47,475 nucleotides of DNA, taken from the NCBI GenBank assembly GCA_035712345.1, contig DASTAY010000054.1, positions 1 to 47,475 of the forward strand, written 5' to 3'. Shown one piece after another: positions 30,475 through 39,114 of the stretch. Position 1 is the first letter of the stretch; the number at the start of each line of letters is the position of its first letter. The DNA is from VRUE01 sp035712345. Lineage in GTDB: Bacteria > Actinomycetota > Thermoleophilia > Solirubrobacterales > 70-9. The notes beneath the pieces are model-generated. The model ran no database searches. It was not told the origin of the DNA and saw only the letters and a program-made list of their open reading frames with translations. The position numbers and the translations under genes were made by a program.

Positions 30475-33024
30475 TCACTCGTAGTGCAGCGAGTCCAGCA
30501 CGTCGAGCCGTGAGGCCCGCCGCGCGGGCGGGATCGCAGCCAGCACGCCGGCGAGGCCGGCGAGGATCAGCAGCACGATCAGCGAGCCGATCGGATAGGA
30601 GAGGGTGAAGCCTTCGTCCTTCAGGGGTTGGGAGATCAGCGCCGCGAAGATCACCCCGAGGACGATCCCGAGGATCGCGCCGATCAGGGCCGTGATCACC
30701 GCCTCGTAGCGGATCATCGTCCGCACCTGGCGTCGCGACATGCCGATCGCGCGCAGCATGCCCAGCTCACGCGTGCGTTCGTGGATCGAGAGGGCCAGCG
30801 TGTTGGCGATGCCGAAGAGTGAGATCACGATCGCCAGGATCAGCAGCGCATAGAAGAGGTTGACGAGCTGGTCGACCTGTTCTTCGCGGGTTTCCTTCAG
30901 TTCCTGCTGGTTGAGGACTTCGGCCGTGGGGAAGGCGCGTTCGGCGCCGGCGGTCAGAGCGGCCTGGACCTTCGCCTGGTTCGCCCCCGGCTCGAGGATG
31001 ACGAAATCCGTCGTGTCCTCGGTCTGCTCGAAGGCACGGGTCATGACGGCCTGCGTGATCAGGACGCTGCCGAAGACGCCCGCCTTCGAGTCGAACTCAC
31101 CCGCGACGCGGAGCAGCGGTTTGGCGCCGGTCTGGCTCAACAAACGGAAGCGATCGCCGACATCGAGATCGTGGTCGGAGGCGAAGGAGTCCGAGACGAC
31201 CGCTTCGCCGTCGCGGAGGTTGCGCAGCGTGGCCGGTCCGCCCTGCTTCCATTCGACGTCGACGGCTTCGCCGATGTCCGGGCTGGGCGCGGTGACTTTC
31301 GTCTTCGAGCCCGCGCCGAGCAGCTCCGCTTCGATCGAGCGGATCGTCGCGACCGACTTCACTCCGGGCACTTTGCGGGCCAACCCCGCGGCGCCGGCCG
31401 GGATCGGCGAGAAGCCGTCGGTGTTCTGCACGACCAGCCCGCCCTCGAAGTTTTCGTCGATGACCTGGGCCACCGAGCTCTTCAAGCCCGCGGCGAAGAC
31501 CGTGACGAAAGCGACCAGGGCGAGGCCGATCATCAGCGCCGCAGCCGTGATCGCGGTGCGGCTCGGGTTGCGCTGCGAGTTCTCGCGCGCCAGGCGACCG
31601 ATCAGCCGGCGGACGCGCTCCAGCGGCCAGCCCGCGACGGTTGCCAGCGGCGGCACCAGCCGCGGGCTGAAGAGCGAGACGGCGAAGACGATCGCGACGG
31701 CGCCACCCCCCATCAACCCGGCGCGAGTGCCGGCGCCGCCGCTGCCGAAGAGGCCGATCAGGAGAACCGCCAGGCCGCCGAGGCCGAGCAGGGCTGAGAG
31801 CGCGACGTAGAGGAACCGGCGGCGCCGGCTGCTCGGCGGGACGTACGCGCGCAGCGCCGCGATCGGGGGCACTCGGGTCGAGCGCAGCGCCGGCACCATC
31901 GAGGAGACGGCGGTGACGACGATGCCGACGAGCAGGGCGACGACGATCGTCCGCGACTCCATCACCAGGCCCGTCGTCGGCAGGTCGATGCCGAAGGCGG
32001 TCAGCAGGGCGTTCAGCAGCAGCGCCATCACGTAGCCACCGGCGATGCCGACCAACGCCCCCAGCAGGCCGATTGCGACCGCCTCGACGAGGACGGAGAG
32101 GAGGATCTGGCGCCGCGAGGCCCCCAGCGTCCGCAGCAGGCCGAACTCGGTGACCCGCTGGGCGACGGTGATCGAGAAGGTGTTGAAGATCAGGAAGGCG
32201 CCGACGAAGACGGCGACGAAGCCGAAGACGAGCAGGATCGTCTGCAGGAAGCCGAGGTTGTCGCGGATTTCTTCCGAGCCGCGGTCGGCGTTTTCCTTCG
32301 CGGTCTCGACCCGCACCGCAGGCGGCATCACGCGTTCGATCCGCCGCTTGAGCGTGCGCTCGGAGACGCCGTCCGCGGCGGCGACCGAGATCTGGTCGAA
32401 GCGACCGCGCTTGTGGGTGATCAGCTGCGCCTCGGGCAGCGTCAGCTTGGCGATGCTAGCGCCGCCGAAGGAGGCGCTGCCGAGCTTGGTGAAGCCGACC
32501 AGGCGATAGGTCTTGGCGCTGCGCTGGCCGACGATGCGGATCTTTTCGCCGAGCTTCAGGCCCGAGCTTTCGGCCGCCGCCTGGTCGATCGAGGTTTCGG
32601 TCGGGCCGCGCGGCCGATGGCCTTCGACATAGGTGAGCGACTCGAGCTCTCCCGGCAGGTTCGAGGAGATGAACTTGGGCGCGAATTTGGTCCCGATCGC
32701 GTCGCCCTTGGCGTCGAAGAAGCCGCCCGGCGTGAAGATCGTCCCCGCGGCCAGCTTCACCCCGGCGGTCCGCTTCACCTTCGGCAGCAACGAGGCGGGG
32801 ATCGTCGGCACTTCGTTGTTTTCCTGTTCGACCGGGTTCTTCGCCGTGATCACGACGCTGGTCCCCTTCAGCGACTCGCTGAAGATTTCGTCGAAGGCGG
32901 CGAAGATCGTGTCGGTGAGGACGTACGAGCCGGCGACGAAGGCGACGCCGATCACGACGGCGAAGGTCGTCGCCAGCGCCCTGACCTTGCGCGCCCAGAG
33001 GCTCTTCAGCGCCAGGCCGGCCAC
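30475..33024 (-). CDS. ABC transporter permease, FtsX/MacB type
   Basis: 849 residues from the GTG at 33024. N-terminal helix (ATTFAVVIGVAFVAGSYVLT), an extracytoplasmic MacB-like domain, an FtsX block of three helices (FGFVAVFVGAFLIFNTFSIT, VAIGLLGALVGIAGGYVMALL), two more central helices, a second extracytoplasmic domain and a second FtsX block ending in LHYE. This duplicated layout is typical of actinobacterial exporters of lipoprotein/mechanotransmission type. It is preceded by its ATPase (5 bases between stop and start). Substrate unknown. Confidence 0.9.
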   Translation of the reverse strand: MAGLALKSLWARKVRALATTFAVVIGVAFVAGSYVLTDTIFAAFDEIFSESLKGTSVVITAKNPVEQENNEVPTIPASLLPKVKRTAGVKLAAGTIFTPGGFFDAKGDAIGTKFAPKFISSNLPGELESLTYVEGHRPRGPTETSIDQAAAESSGLKLGEKIRIVGQRSAKTYRLVGFTKLGSASFGGASIAKLTLPEAQLITHKRGRFDQISVAAADGVSERTLKRRIERVMPPAVRVETAKENADRGSEEIRDNLGFLQTILLVFGFVAVFVGAFLIFNTFSITVAQRVTEFGLLRTLGASRRQILLSVLVEAVAIGLLGALVGIAGGYVMALLLNALLTAFGIDLPTTGLVMESRTIVVALLVGIVVTAVSSMVPALRSTRVPPIAALRAYVPPSSRRRRFLYVALSALLGLGGLAVLLIGLFGSGGAGTRAGLMGGGAVAIVFAVSLFSPRLVPPLATVAGWPLERVRRLIGRLARENSQRNPSRTAITAAALMIGLALVAFVTVFAAGLKSSVAQVIDENFEGGLVVQNTDGFSPIPAGAAGLARKVPGVKSVATIRSIEAELLGAGSKTKVTAPSPDIGEAVDVEWKQGGPATLRNLRDGEAVVSDSFASDHDLDVGDRFRLLSQTGAKPLLRVAGEFDSKAGVFGSVLITQAVMTRAFEQTEDTTDFVILEPGANQAKVQAALTAGAERAFPTAEVLNQQELKETREEQVDQLVNLFYALLILAIVISLFGIANTLALSIHERTRELGMLRAIGMSRRQVRTMIRYEAVITALIGAILGIVLGVIFAALISQPLKDEGFTLSYPIGSLIVLLILAGLAGVLAAIPPARRASRLDVLDSLHYE

Positions 33025-33029
33025 GGGCT

Positions 33030-33761
33030 CTAGTCGATCTGCTTCATCAGCTCGAGCACCTCGCCGGCCGAGCCGGGCGGGGCGTCGTGGACGATCTGCC
33101 CGTCGCGCAGGGTGATCAACCGGTCCGCGTGGGCGGACGCCGCCGGGTCGTGGGTGACCATGATCACCGTCTGGCCGAACTCGTCGACGGCCTGACGCAG
33201 CAATTTCAAGACCTCGGCGCTCGCCTTCGAGTCGAGGTTCCCGGTCGGCTCGTCGGCGAAGACGACGGCGGGTTTGGAGACCAGGGCGCGAGCGACGGCG
33301 ACCCGCTGCTGCTGTCCGCCGGAGAGCTCCGAGGGCCGGTGGGTGCGCCGGTCCTCGAGGCCGACCGTCCTCACCAGGCGGTCGAGCCACTCGGCGTCCG
33401 GCTTGCGGCCGGCGATCGAGAGCGGCAGGACGAGGTTCTCCTCCGCGGTCAGCACCGGCAGGAGGTTGAAGAACTGGAAGACGAAGCCGAGCTTGTCGCG
33501 ACGCAGCCTGGTCAGGGCCGCGTCGTCGAGGCCGGTGATCTCCTCGCCGTCGAGCGTCACCGTTCCCGAGCTCGGCGTATCGAGCCCGGCGAGGATGTGC
33601 ATCAGGGTCGACTTTCCCGACCCCGACGGGCCCATGATCGCGGTGAAGCGGCCGCGCTCGAAGCCGGTCGAGACGTCGCGGAGCGCATCCACCGCAGCCT
33701 CCCCTTCGCCGTAGCGGCGCGAGACATCGGTGGCGGTCACGACCTGTCCGTTCGCGGTCAC
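33030..33761 (-). CDS. ABC transporter ATPase, LolD/MacB type
   Basis: 243 residues from the GTG at 33761 (a GTG at 33740 is also plausible). Walker A GPSGSGKS (44-51), signature LSGGQ (146-150), Walker B VVFADEP (166-172) and the switch His in MVTHDP. It energises the FtsX-type permease encoded immediately downstream. It is divergent from the HAD phosphatase, with only 25 bases between starts, so both promoters are compressed or overlap the coding sequences. Confidence 0.94.
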   Translation of the reverse strand: MTANGQVVTATDVSRRYGEGEAAVDALRDVSTGFERGRFTAIMGPSGSGKSTLMHILAGLDTPSSGTVTLDGEEITGLDDAALTRLRRDKLGFVFQFFNLLPVLTAEENLVLPLSIAGRKPDAEWLDRLVRTVGLEDRRTHRPSELSGGQQQRVAVARALVSKPAVVFADEPTGNLDSKASAEVLKLLRQAVDEFGQTVIMVTHDPAASAHADRLITLRDGQIVHDAPPGSAGEVLELMKQID

Positions 33762-33786
33762 CGCTCGGCACAATAGCCTGCCCGCG

Positions 33787-34572
33787 GTGGCTTTGGCTGA
33801 CGCATTCGACGGGCTTCTGGTCGACCTCGACGGGGTGGTCTGGATCGGCCGCGAGACGGTGCCTGGAGCAATCGACACCCTGGTCCGGCTGATTGCCGGG
33901 GGAAAGGAGGTCGTCTTCGTCACCAACAACTCCGTGAAGCAGCCCTCCGAGTACGCCACCCGCCTGCGCGATGCCGGAATCGAGATTCCGGACGATCGCG
34001 TGCTGACCGGCGGTGCGGTGACCGCCCGCCTCGCCGCGGAGCGGATCGGTCCCGGCGGGACCGCGTTCGTGATCGGAGCGCCGGGCTTCAAGGAAACCGT
34101 CGCGGCAGCCGGCTTGACGCTGCTCGAAGGCGAGGCCGGGCAGTCCGCCGACGCGGTCGTGGTCTCCGCCCATCGCGAGTTCGACTACGCCGAGCTGCTG
34201 ACCGCGACCCGCGCCCTGCAGGGCGGCGCGGCGCTTTTCGGAACCAGCCGCGATCCGACCCTGCCGATGCCCGGCGGCGCCTGGCCGGGCACGGGCGCAA
34301 CGCTGGCGGCCGTCGAGACGGCTTCCGGGAAGCGCGCCGAGACCGGCGGGAAGCCCGAGCCGCACCTCTTCGACCAGGCACGAAAGCTGATCCCCGAGGC
34401 CGCTCGGGTGGCGATGATCGGCGACCGCATCGCCTCTGACGTCGAGGGGGGGCGCCGGGCTGGGCTGGCCACGGTGCTCGTCCTCACCGGCGCCTCCACT
34501 CGCGCCGAGGCCGAGGCCGCGAATCCGCCTCCCGACCACGTGATCGACGACCTCCCGGCATTGCTGCGATGA
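33787..34572 (+). CDS. HAD-superfamily IIA sugar-phosphatase (NagD-like)
   Basis: 261 residues from the GTG at 33787; an upstream ATG at 33730 would overlap the divergent ATPase start. Motif I DLDGVV has the nucleophile Asp13 and acid Asp15, motif II FVTNNS is near 44-49, GKPEPHLF carries the motif III Lys and MIGDRIASDVEGG is motif IV. The C2-type cap matches NagD/phosphoglycolate phosphatase-like enzymes, which hydrolyse phosphorylated small molecules. It overlaps the MFS gene by four bases (ATGA). Confidence 0.88.
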   Translation: MALADAFDGLLVDLDGVVWIGRETVPGAIDTLVRLIAGGKEVVFVTNNSVKQPSEYATRLRDAGIEIPDDRVLTGGAVTARLAAERIGPGGTAFVIGAPGFKETVAAAGLTLLEGEAGQSADAVVVSAHREFDYAELLTATRALQGGAALFGTSRDPTLPMPGGAWPGTGATLAAVETASGKRAETGGKPEPHLFDQARKLIPEAARVAMIGDRIASDVEGGRRAGLATVLVLTGASTRAEAEAANPPPDHVIDDLPALLR

Positions 34573-35753
34573 GCGAGAGCACACCGGCGCCGGTGGCCCG
34601 GCCCGGCGTCGCCTTCGCCGGAGTCTTCGCCGTCACCTTCTGCTGCCTGCTGGCGGTCGGCGCCGTGCTGCCCGTGCTACCGCGCTACGTGCACGGGCCG
34701 CTCGGCGCCGGCAACATCGCGGTCGGGGTGGTGATCGGCTGCTACGCGATCACGGGCCTGCTGCTGCGCCCCGTCGCGGGACGGCTCGCCGACCGGCGCG
34801 GGCGCAAGCCGACCGTCCTCGTCGGCTCGATCCTCGTCGCCGTCGCCGGCTTCCTCTACCTGCTGCCGCTCGGCGTGCCGGGCCTGATCGGCGCCCGCCT
34901 CGTCCTCGGGGCCGGCGAGGGATCCGTTTTCACCGCCGGCTCGGCCTGGATCGTCGACATCGCCCCGCCGCAACGGCGCGGCCGCGTGATCGGCCTCTAC
35001 GGGCTTGCCGTCTGGGGCGGCCTCAGCGTCGGCCCACTGATCGGCGAGCTGCTCCAGCACGGCTCCGGCTACACCCCAGTCTGGCTCTTCGCCGGCGCCG
35101 CGCCGCTGGCCGGAGCGCTGATCGCCTCGCGCCTGCCGGATCCCTTCCACGCCAAGCCGGGCGAGGGCGAGCACCACCCGCTGATCGCCCGCGAGGCGGT
35201 GCGGCCAGGCGCCGCGATGGCCCTGGGCGCGCTCGGCTACGCGGCCGTCGCGTCCTTCGTCGTCCTCCACCTGGAAGCGCGCGGCGTCGGCCACGGCGCG
35301 ATCGTCTTCGGCGTCTTCGCGACGATGATCGTCCTCACCCGACTGGTGGGGGGCGACCTGCCGGATCGGATCGGGCCGGTGCGGGTTGCGATCGCGGCGG
35401 GGATCGCCGAGGCGATCGGCCTGACGACGATCGGCGTCGCCCACAGCCTCGGGGTCGCGGTCGCCGGCGCGATGGCGATGGGCGCGGCCTTCGCCCTGCT
35501 CTATCCGTCGCTCTCGCTGATCGTCGTCGAGCGGACGCCGGAGACGCGCCGCGGCGCCGCCCTCGGCACCTTCACCGCCTGCTTCGACGCCGGTGTCGGC
35601 GTCGGCGCGCCGCTGGCGGGCGTCGCGGCGGCGCTGAGCGACTACGAGGGCGCCTTCCTCTTCGCTGCCGCCGTCGCGATCGGCTCGGCCGCGGTGACGG
35701 CCCTGGCAGTGGCATCGGCCCCCGGTTCCCCCACCGAGCCTCTAGCGCCGTAG
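34569..35753 (+). CDS. Major facilitator superfamily transporter
   Basis: 394 residues with twelve predicted helices. The loop 2-3 signature GRLADRRGRKP, the DIAPPQRRGRVIGLYG segment and VGDLPDRIG-like loop 8-9 sequence identify the superfamily, in the drug/proton antiporter-like group. Translationally coupled to the HAD phosphatase. Its stop codon lies in the left arm of the 35744-35792 palindrome. Substrate unknown. Confidence 0.9.
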   Translation: MSESTPAPVARPGVAFAGVFAVTFCCLLAVGAVLPVLPRYVHGPLGAGNIAVGVVIGCYAITGLLLRPVAGRLADRRGRKPTVLVGSILVAVAGFLYLLPLGVPGLIGARLVLGAGEGSVFTAGSAWIVDIAPPQRRGRVIGLYGLAVWGGLSVGPLIGELLQHGSGYTPVWLFAGAAPLAGALIASRLPDPFHAKPGEGEHHPLIAREAVRPGAAMALGALGYAAVASFVVLHLEARGVGHGAIVFGVFATMIVLTRLVGGDLPDRIGPVRVAIAAGIAEAIGLTTIGVAHSLGVAVAGAMAMGAAFALLYPSLSLIVVERTPETRRGAALGTFTACFDAGVGVGAPLAGVAAALSDYEGAFLFAAAVAIGSAAVTALAVASAPGSPTEPLAP

Positions 35754-35792
35754 AGGTTTGGTCCGGTATGCGGACCAAACCTCTACGGCGCT
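35744..35792. terminator. Perfect 22-bp palindrome between convergent genes
   Basis: AGCGCCGTAGAGGTTTGGTC then CG (35744-35765) is inverted exactly at 35771-35792 with loop GTATG. It contains the MFS stop and lies 10 bases before the thioesterase stop. There is no U-tract on either strand. Confidence 0.8.
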
Positions 35793-35802
35793 CGGGGGAG
35801 TG

Positions 35803-36588
35803 TCAGTCGCGTTCGCTGACCAGCAGCGCCTGGGCGGCGCGGCCGATGCGCCCGCGCTCGTCGGAGAGGACCGACTCGGCGATGCCGATGCCGTTGCGCT
35901 GCGGCAACGTGGTCGCGTCGACGCAGACCCACTCACCCTCGGGCATGCGCTCCAAGTGGACGCTGAGGTCGACGTTGATGAAGACGAAGCGCCGCCAGTC
36001 GAGCACGGAGCTGATCCCGTTGCCGACGTCGGCGGCGACCAGCGTGCGCTGCAGCGGCGTCGGCTCCTCGCCGGCGACGAGCGCGCAGTTCATCCGCATC
36101 CAGACCGTCGCCGGCCCGGGCTCGAGAAAACCGCCGCGGACCGACCGCAACTCCATCGCCGTGTGGTAGCCGATGTCCTGGCCCGTGGAGAAGAACTCGG
36201 GCCTGCCGCCCCCCTCCGGGCCGGGCGGCGGCGCCGGAGTGGTCTCGACATCGACGGGGATCTCGATCTCCGCGGTCCGGATCCGCCAGGCGCGCGCCTT
36301 CATAAGCTCCCCGCGCTCGCCCGACAGCGACGCCTCGATCATCTGCACGCTCCTGCCCGGCCTCACCAGCTCCGCATCCACCCGCACCGGCCCGATAGGC
36401 ACCGGCCGCAAGATCTCCAAAGCCACCCGCACAACCTGAAACCCCTCTCCGCCAGGAACCTGCTCGATGGCACGTCCAATCAAAGCTGCAGGAGGACCGG
36501 CATGCTGCGCGTCCGGGTCCCACGGCCCGCGGGTCAACTCAGTGGCCATGAACTCCTCGCCGGCTATTTCGTAAAACGCGTCCTCCAC
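35803..36588 (-). CDS. Acyl-CoA thioesterase-like (double hotdog) protein
   Basis: 261 residues from the GTG at 36588. The start VEDAFYEIAGEEFMATEL, then TRGPWDPDAQHAGPPAALIG, is typical of actinobacterial TesB-like thioesterase family proteins. A second hotdog half ends with VDLSVHLERMPEGEWVCVDA. It probably hydrolyses an acyl-CoA; no substrate is indicated. TACGAT (36597-36602) lies eight bases before the GTG, suggesting a leaderless mRNA. The longer frame to 36843 crosses the inverted promoter repeat and was rejected. Confidence 0.8.
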   Translation of the reverse strand: MEDAFYEIAGEEFMATELTRGPWDPDAQHAGPPAALIGRAIEQVPGGEGFQVVRVALEILRPVPIGPVRVDAELVRPGRSVQMIEASLSGERGELMKARAWRIRTAEIEIPVDVETTPAPPPGPEGGGRPEFFSTGQDIGYHTAMELRSVRGGFLEPGPATVWMRMNCALVAGEEPTPLQRTLVAADVGNGISSVLDWRRFVFINVDLSVHLERMPEGEWVCVDATTLPQRNGIGIAESVLSDERGRIGRAAQALLVSERD

Positions 36589-36596
36589 GGCGCCGA

Positions 36597-36738
36597 ATCG
36601 TATGGGCGTCGGGCGTCGCCTCGACAGTGCCTCCCCCCGGCACCGCGGAGTGGCTCTTGCCGCGAAGCGGCTCAACATCACACCCGCCGAAGGCGGGTGT
36701 TGGGCACTGGCGAGGCGACGCCCGACGCCCTCTACGCT
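36597..36738. promoter_or_regulatory. Inverted duplicated promoter region with two inner hairpins
   Basis: Arms 36604-36631 and 36703-36730 are inverse copies (27 of 28). Each arm abuts a -10-like box: TACGAT on the minus strand (36597-36602) and TACGCT on the plus strand (36733-36738). Between the arms lie hairpins GCCGC-GAA-GCGGC (36659-36671) and ACACCCGCC-GAA-GGCGGGTGT (36680-36700). Both divergent genes therefore share the same upstream sequence. Confidence 0.65.
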
Positions 36739-36745
36739 GTGATCT

Positions 36746-37141
36746 ATGGAGAAAGTGAAGAAGTCAGACGAGGAGTGGCGAGAGCAGCTGACCCCGGAGC
36801 AATACGAGGTGACGCGCAAGGCCGGTACCGAGCGCGCCTTCACCGGGCCCTACGTCGACGAGAAGGCCGAGGGCATGTACCGCTGCGTCTGCTGCGGCGC
36901 CGAGCTCTTCTCCTCCGACACCAAGTTCGACTCGGGCACCGGCTGGCCCAGCTTCACCGAGCCGGTCAACCTCGAGCACGTCGAGCTGCGCCCGGACAAC
37001 AGCCTCTTGATGCGCCGCACCGAGGTCGTCTGCAAGCACTGCGACGCCCACCTGGGACACGTCTTCGACGACGGCCCCCCGGACGCCGGCGGGCAGCGCT
37101 ACTGCATCAACGGCTGCGCGCTGCAACTCGACAAGACCTGA
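36746..37141 (+). CDS. msrB: Peptide-methionine (R)-S-oxide reductase
   Basis: 131 residues. It repairs methionine-R-sulfoxide in proteins. Zinc cysteines Cys47/Cys50 and Cys96/Cys99, GTGWPSF (65-70) and the catalytic Cys120 in RYCINGCAL are present. Position 124 is Cys where most members have Ala or Ser, so it could act as a nearby resolving residue. TACGCT lies seven bases before the ATG and there is no ribosome site, so the mRNA may be leaderless. Divergent from a thioesterase gene and sharing its upstream repeat. Confidence 0.93.
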   Translation: MEKVKKSDEEWREQLTPEQYEVTRKAGTERAFTGPYVDEKAEGMYRCVCCGAELFSSDTKFDSGTGWPSFTEPVNLEHVELRPDNSLLMRRTEVVCKHCDAHLGHVFDDGPPDAGGQRYCINGCALQLDKT

Positions 37142-37167
37142 GCCGCCCCCGGACGCGAAGCGGACGA

Positions 37168-37195
37168 GGCGGCGCTTTATCTATTTGACGCCGCC
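37168..37195. terminator. Hairpin between msrB and LuxR-type regulator
   Basis: GGCGGCG (37168-37174) pairs with CGCCGCC (37189-37195) around an A/T-rich loop containing the minus-strand stop codon at 37181. It serves convergent genes. Confidence 0.5.
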
Positions 37196-37834
37196 GCCCG
37201 CGCCGAGGTAGCTGAAGCGGACGGCGAGGGCGACGGCCTCGGTGCGGGTGTCCACCTCGAGCTTGGCGATCGCGTTGCGCACGTGGGTGTGCACGGTCGC
37301 CGGGCTGAGGCCGAGTCGCTCGGCGATCTCTTTGACCCGCAGGCCCTCGGCGAGCAGCTCGAGGATCTGGCGCTCGCGCGGCGAGAGGTCGAGCAGTTTC
37401 TCCACCTCCGATGGCTTGCCGCCGGCGAAATCTCCGCCGAGGAAGGTGCCGCCGCCGGTGACCGCTTTGACCGCGCGGGCGATGTCCTCGGCAGGCGCCG
37501 ACTTGAGCACATAGCCAGATGCCCCGGCGCGCAGCGCGAGGGCGAGCAGGTCCGGCTGCGCGTGGGCCGTGAAGATGATCACCTTGGTCCGCGGGCGCGC
37601 CTTGAGCACGTCCTTGGTCGCCTCGATCCCGTCGCGTTTGGGCAGCTCGACGTCGATGATCAGCACGTCGGGTTCGAGTTCCTTGACCACATCGACGACG
37701 TCGCGCCCGTTGGAGGCCTCGCCGACGATCTGCAGCGTGCTCGAGTTGGCCATCCGCGATTTGATCGCATCGCGAACGATCTCGTGGTCGTCGCAGAGGA
37801 CGACGCGCTTAGCGTCGCGAACGCTGGCGCTCAT
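37181..37834 (-). CDS. NarL/LuxR-family response regulator
   Basis: 217 residues. The receiver domain has Asp15/Asp16, phosphoacceptor Asp61 (VLIIDVELPKRDG) and Lys111-region (YVLKSAP). The C-terminal LuxR helix-turn-helix reads LSPRERQILELLAEGLRVKE, then IAERLGLSPATVHTHV. Its ATG overlaps the serS stop (ATGA), an unusual partner. No histidine kinase is adjacent, so its signal is unknown. Confidence 0.92.
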   Translation of the reverse strand: MSASVRDAKRVVLCDDHEIVRDAIKSRMANSSTLQIVGEASNGRDVVDVVKELEPDVLIIDVELPKRDGIEATKDVLKARPRTKVIIFTAHAQPDLLALALRAGASGYVLKSAPAEDIARAVKAVTGGGTFLGGDFAGGKPSEVEKLLDLSPRERQILELLAEGLRVKEIAERLGLSPATVHTHVRNAIAKLEVDTRTEAVALAVRFSYLGAGGGVK

Positions 37835-39102
37835 CGCGCATCGATCCTTTCGGGGGCGCCATATGCATACAGAATATTAGGTAGGGTAAACCCACCTTCT
37901 CTGTCTTGGCGGTTCTCGATCAGCGCGATCATCGTCCGTCCCACGGCCACGGCGGTCCCATTCAGGGTGTGAACCGCCTGAAGTGCTTCGTTATCGGCAG
38001 GCCGATACCTACAATTGAGGCGGCGCGCCTGGTAGTCGGTCGTGTTCGAGCAGGAGGTCAGCTCGCGGTAGCGCTCCTGGCTCGGGATCCACGCCTCGCA
38101 GTCGTACTTCTTCGCCGCCGGGGCGCCGAGATCGCCCGCGGCCACGTTGACCACTCGGTAGGGAATCTCGAGCTCGGAGAGGATGCGCTCCTCGATCGCC
38201 AGCAGCCGTTCGTGCTCCGTCGCCGACTGCGAGGGCTCGACGAACGAGAACATCTCGACCTTGTCGAACTGGTGGACGCGGAAGATGCCGCGCGTGTCGC
38301 GACCGGCGGCGCCTGCCTCGCGGCGGAAGCAGGGTGAGAAGCCGGCGTAGCGCAGCGGCAACCGGTCGGCGTCGAGGATCTCGTCGGCGTGCAGCCCGGC
38401 GAGGGCGACCTCGGAGGTGCCGACGAGGAAGAGGTCGTCCTTCGGCACTTCGTAGATCTGATCGCGATCGCCCGGCAGGAAGCCGGTGCCGTAGAGAGCG
38501 TCCTCGCGGACGAGCACGGGTGGCACCACCGCCTCGTGCCCCTCGCCGCGCACCAGGTCGATCGCGTAACGGACCAGGGCAAGCTCGAGCAGCACCAGAT
38601 CGCCCTTGAGGTAGGCGAAGCGCGAGCCCGACAGGCGCGCACCCGACTCCATGTCGATCAGGCCGAGCGCGGTGCCGATCTCGAGGTGATCGCGCGGCTC
38701 GAAGTCGAAGCTGGGGGGCTCGCCGACCTCGCGCAGGACGACGGCGTCCTCCTCGGTCATCCCGTCGGGGGCGTCGGGGTCGGGCAGGTTGGGCAGCGCC
38801 GCCGCGACCCGGTCGAGCTCTGCCTCGACCTGCTCCAGCTCCGCCTTGCCGTCCTCGATCCGCTCCTTCAAGCCCTGCACGGTCACCATCAGCTCGCTAG
38901 CCTCCTCGCCCCGCTGCTTCGCCTCGCCGATCTGCTTGGAGAGCGTCTTGCGCTCGGCCTGCGCCCCCTCGATCTCGGGCAGCAGCTCCCGCCGGCGGGC
39001 GTCGAGGGCGATCAGCGCGTCGACGTCCTCCGCCGCGCCGCGGCGGGCAAGCGCCCGCTTGACCCGCTCGGGGTCTGAGCGGATCAGCTTCAGGTCGAGC
39101 AT
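37831..39102 (-). CDS. serS: Seryl-tRNA synthetase
   Basis: 423 residues. Class II synthetase charging tRNA-Ser. The N-terminal coiled-coil arm (about 25-105, rich in Glu/Lys/Arg/Leu) is followed by the catalytic core: FRREAGAAGRDTRGIFRVHQ (motif 2), FDKVEMFSF, the serine-binding TSCSNTTDYQARRL, and motif 3 GTAVAVGRTMIALIENRQ. It lies 12 bases downstream of a cytochrome c gene and overlaps the response regulator. Confidence 0.96.
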   Translation of the reverse strand: MLDLKLIRSDPERVKRALARRGAAEDVDALIALDARRRELLPEIEGAQAERKTLSKQIGEAKQRGEEASELMVTVQGLKERIEDGKAELEQVEAELDRVAAALPNLPDPDAPDGMTEEDAVVLREVGEPPSFDFEPRDHLEIGTALGLIDMESGARLSGSRFAYLKGDLVLLELALVRYAIDLVRGEGHEAVVPPVLVREDALYGTGFLPGDRDQIYEVPKDDLFLVGTSEVALAGLHADEILDADRLPLRYAGFSPCFRREAGAAGRDTRGIFRVHQFDKVEMFSFVEPSQSATEHERLLAIEERILSELEIPYRVVNVAAGDLGAPAAKKYDCEAWIPSQERYRELTSCSNTTDYQARRLNCRYRPADNEALQAVHTLNGTAVAVGRTMIALIENRQDREGGFTLPNILYAYGAPERIDAR

Positions 39103-39114
39103 CGGCGGCTCCGG

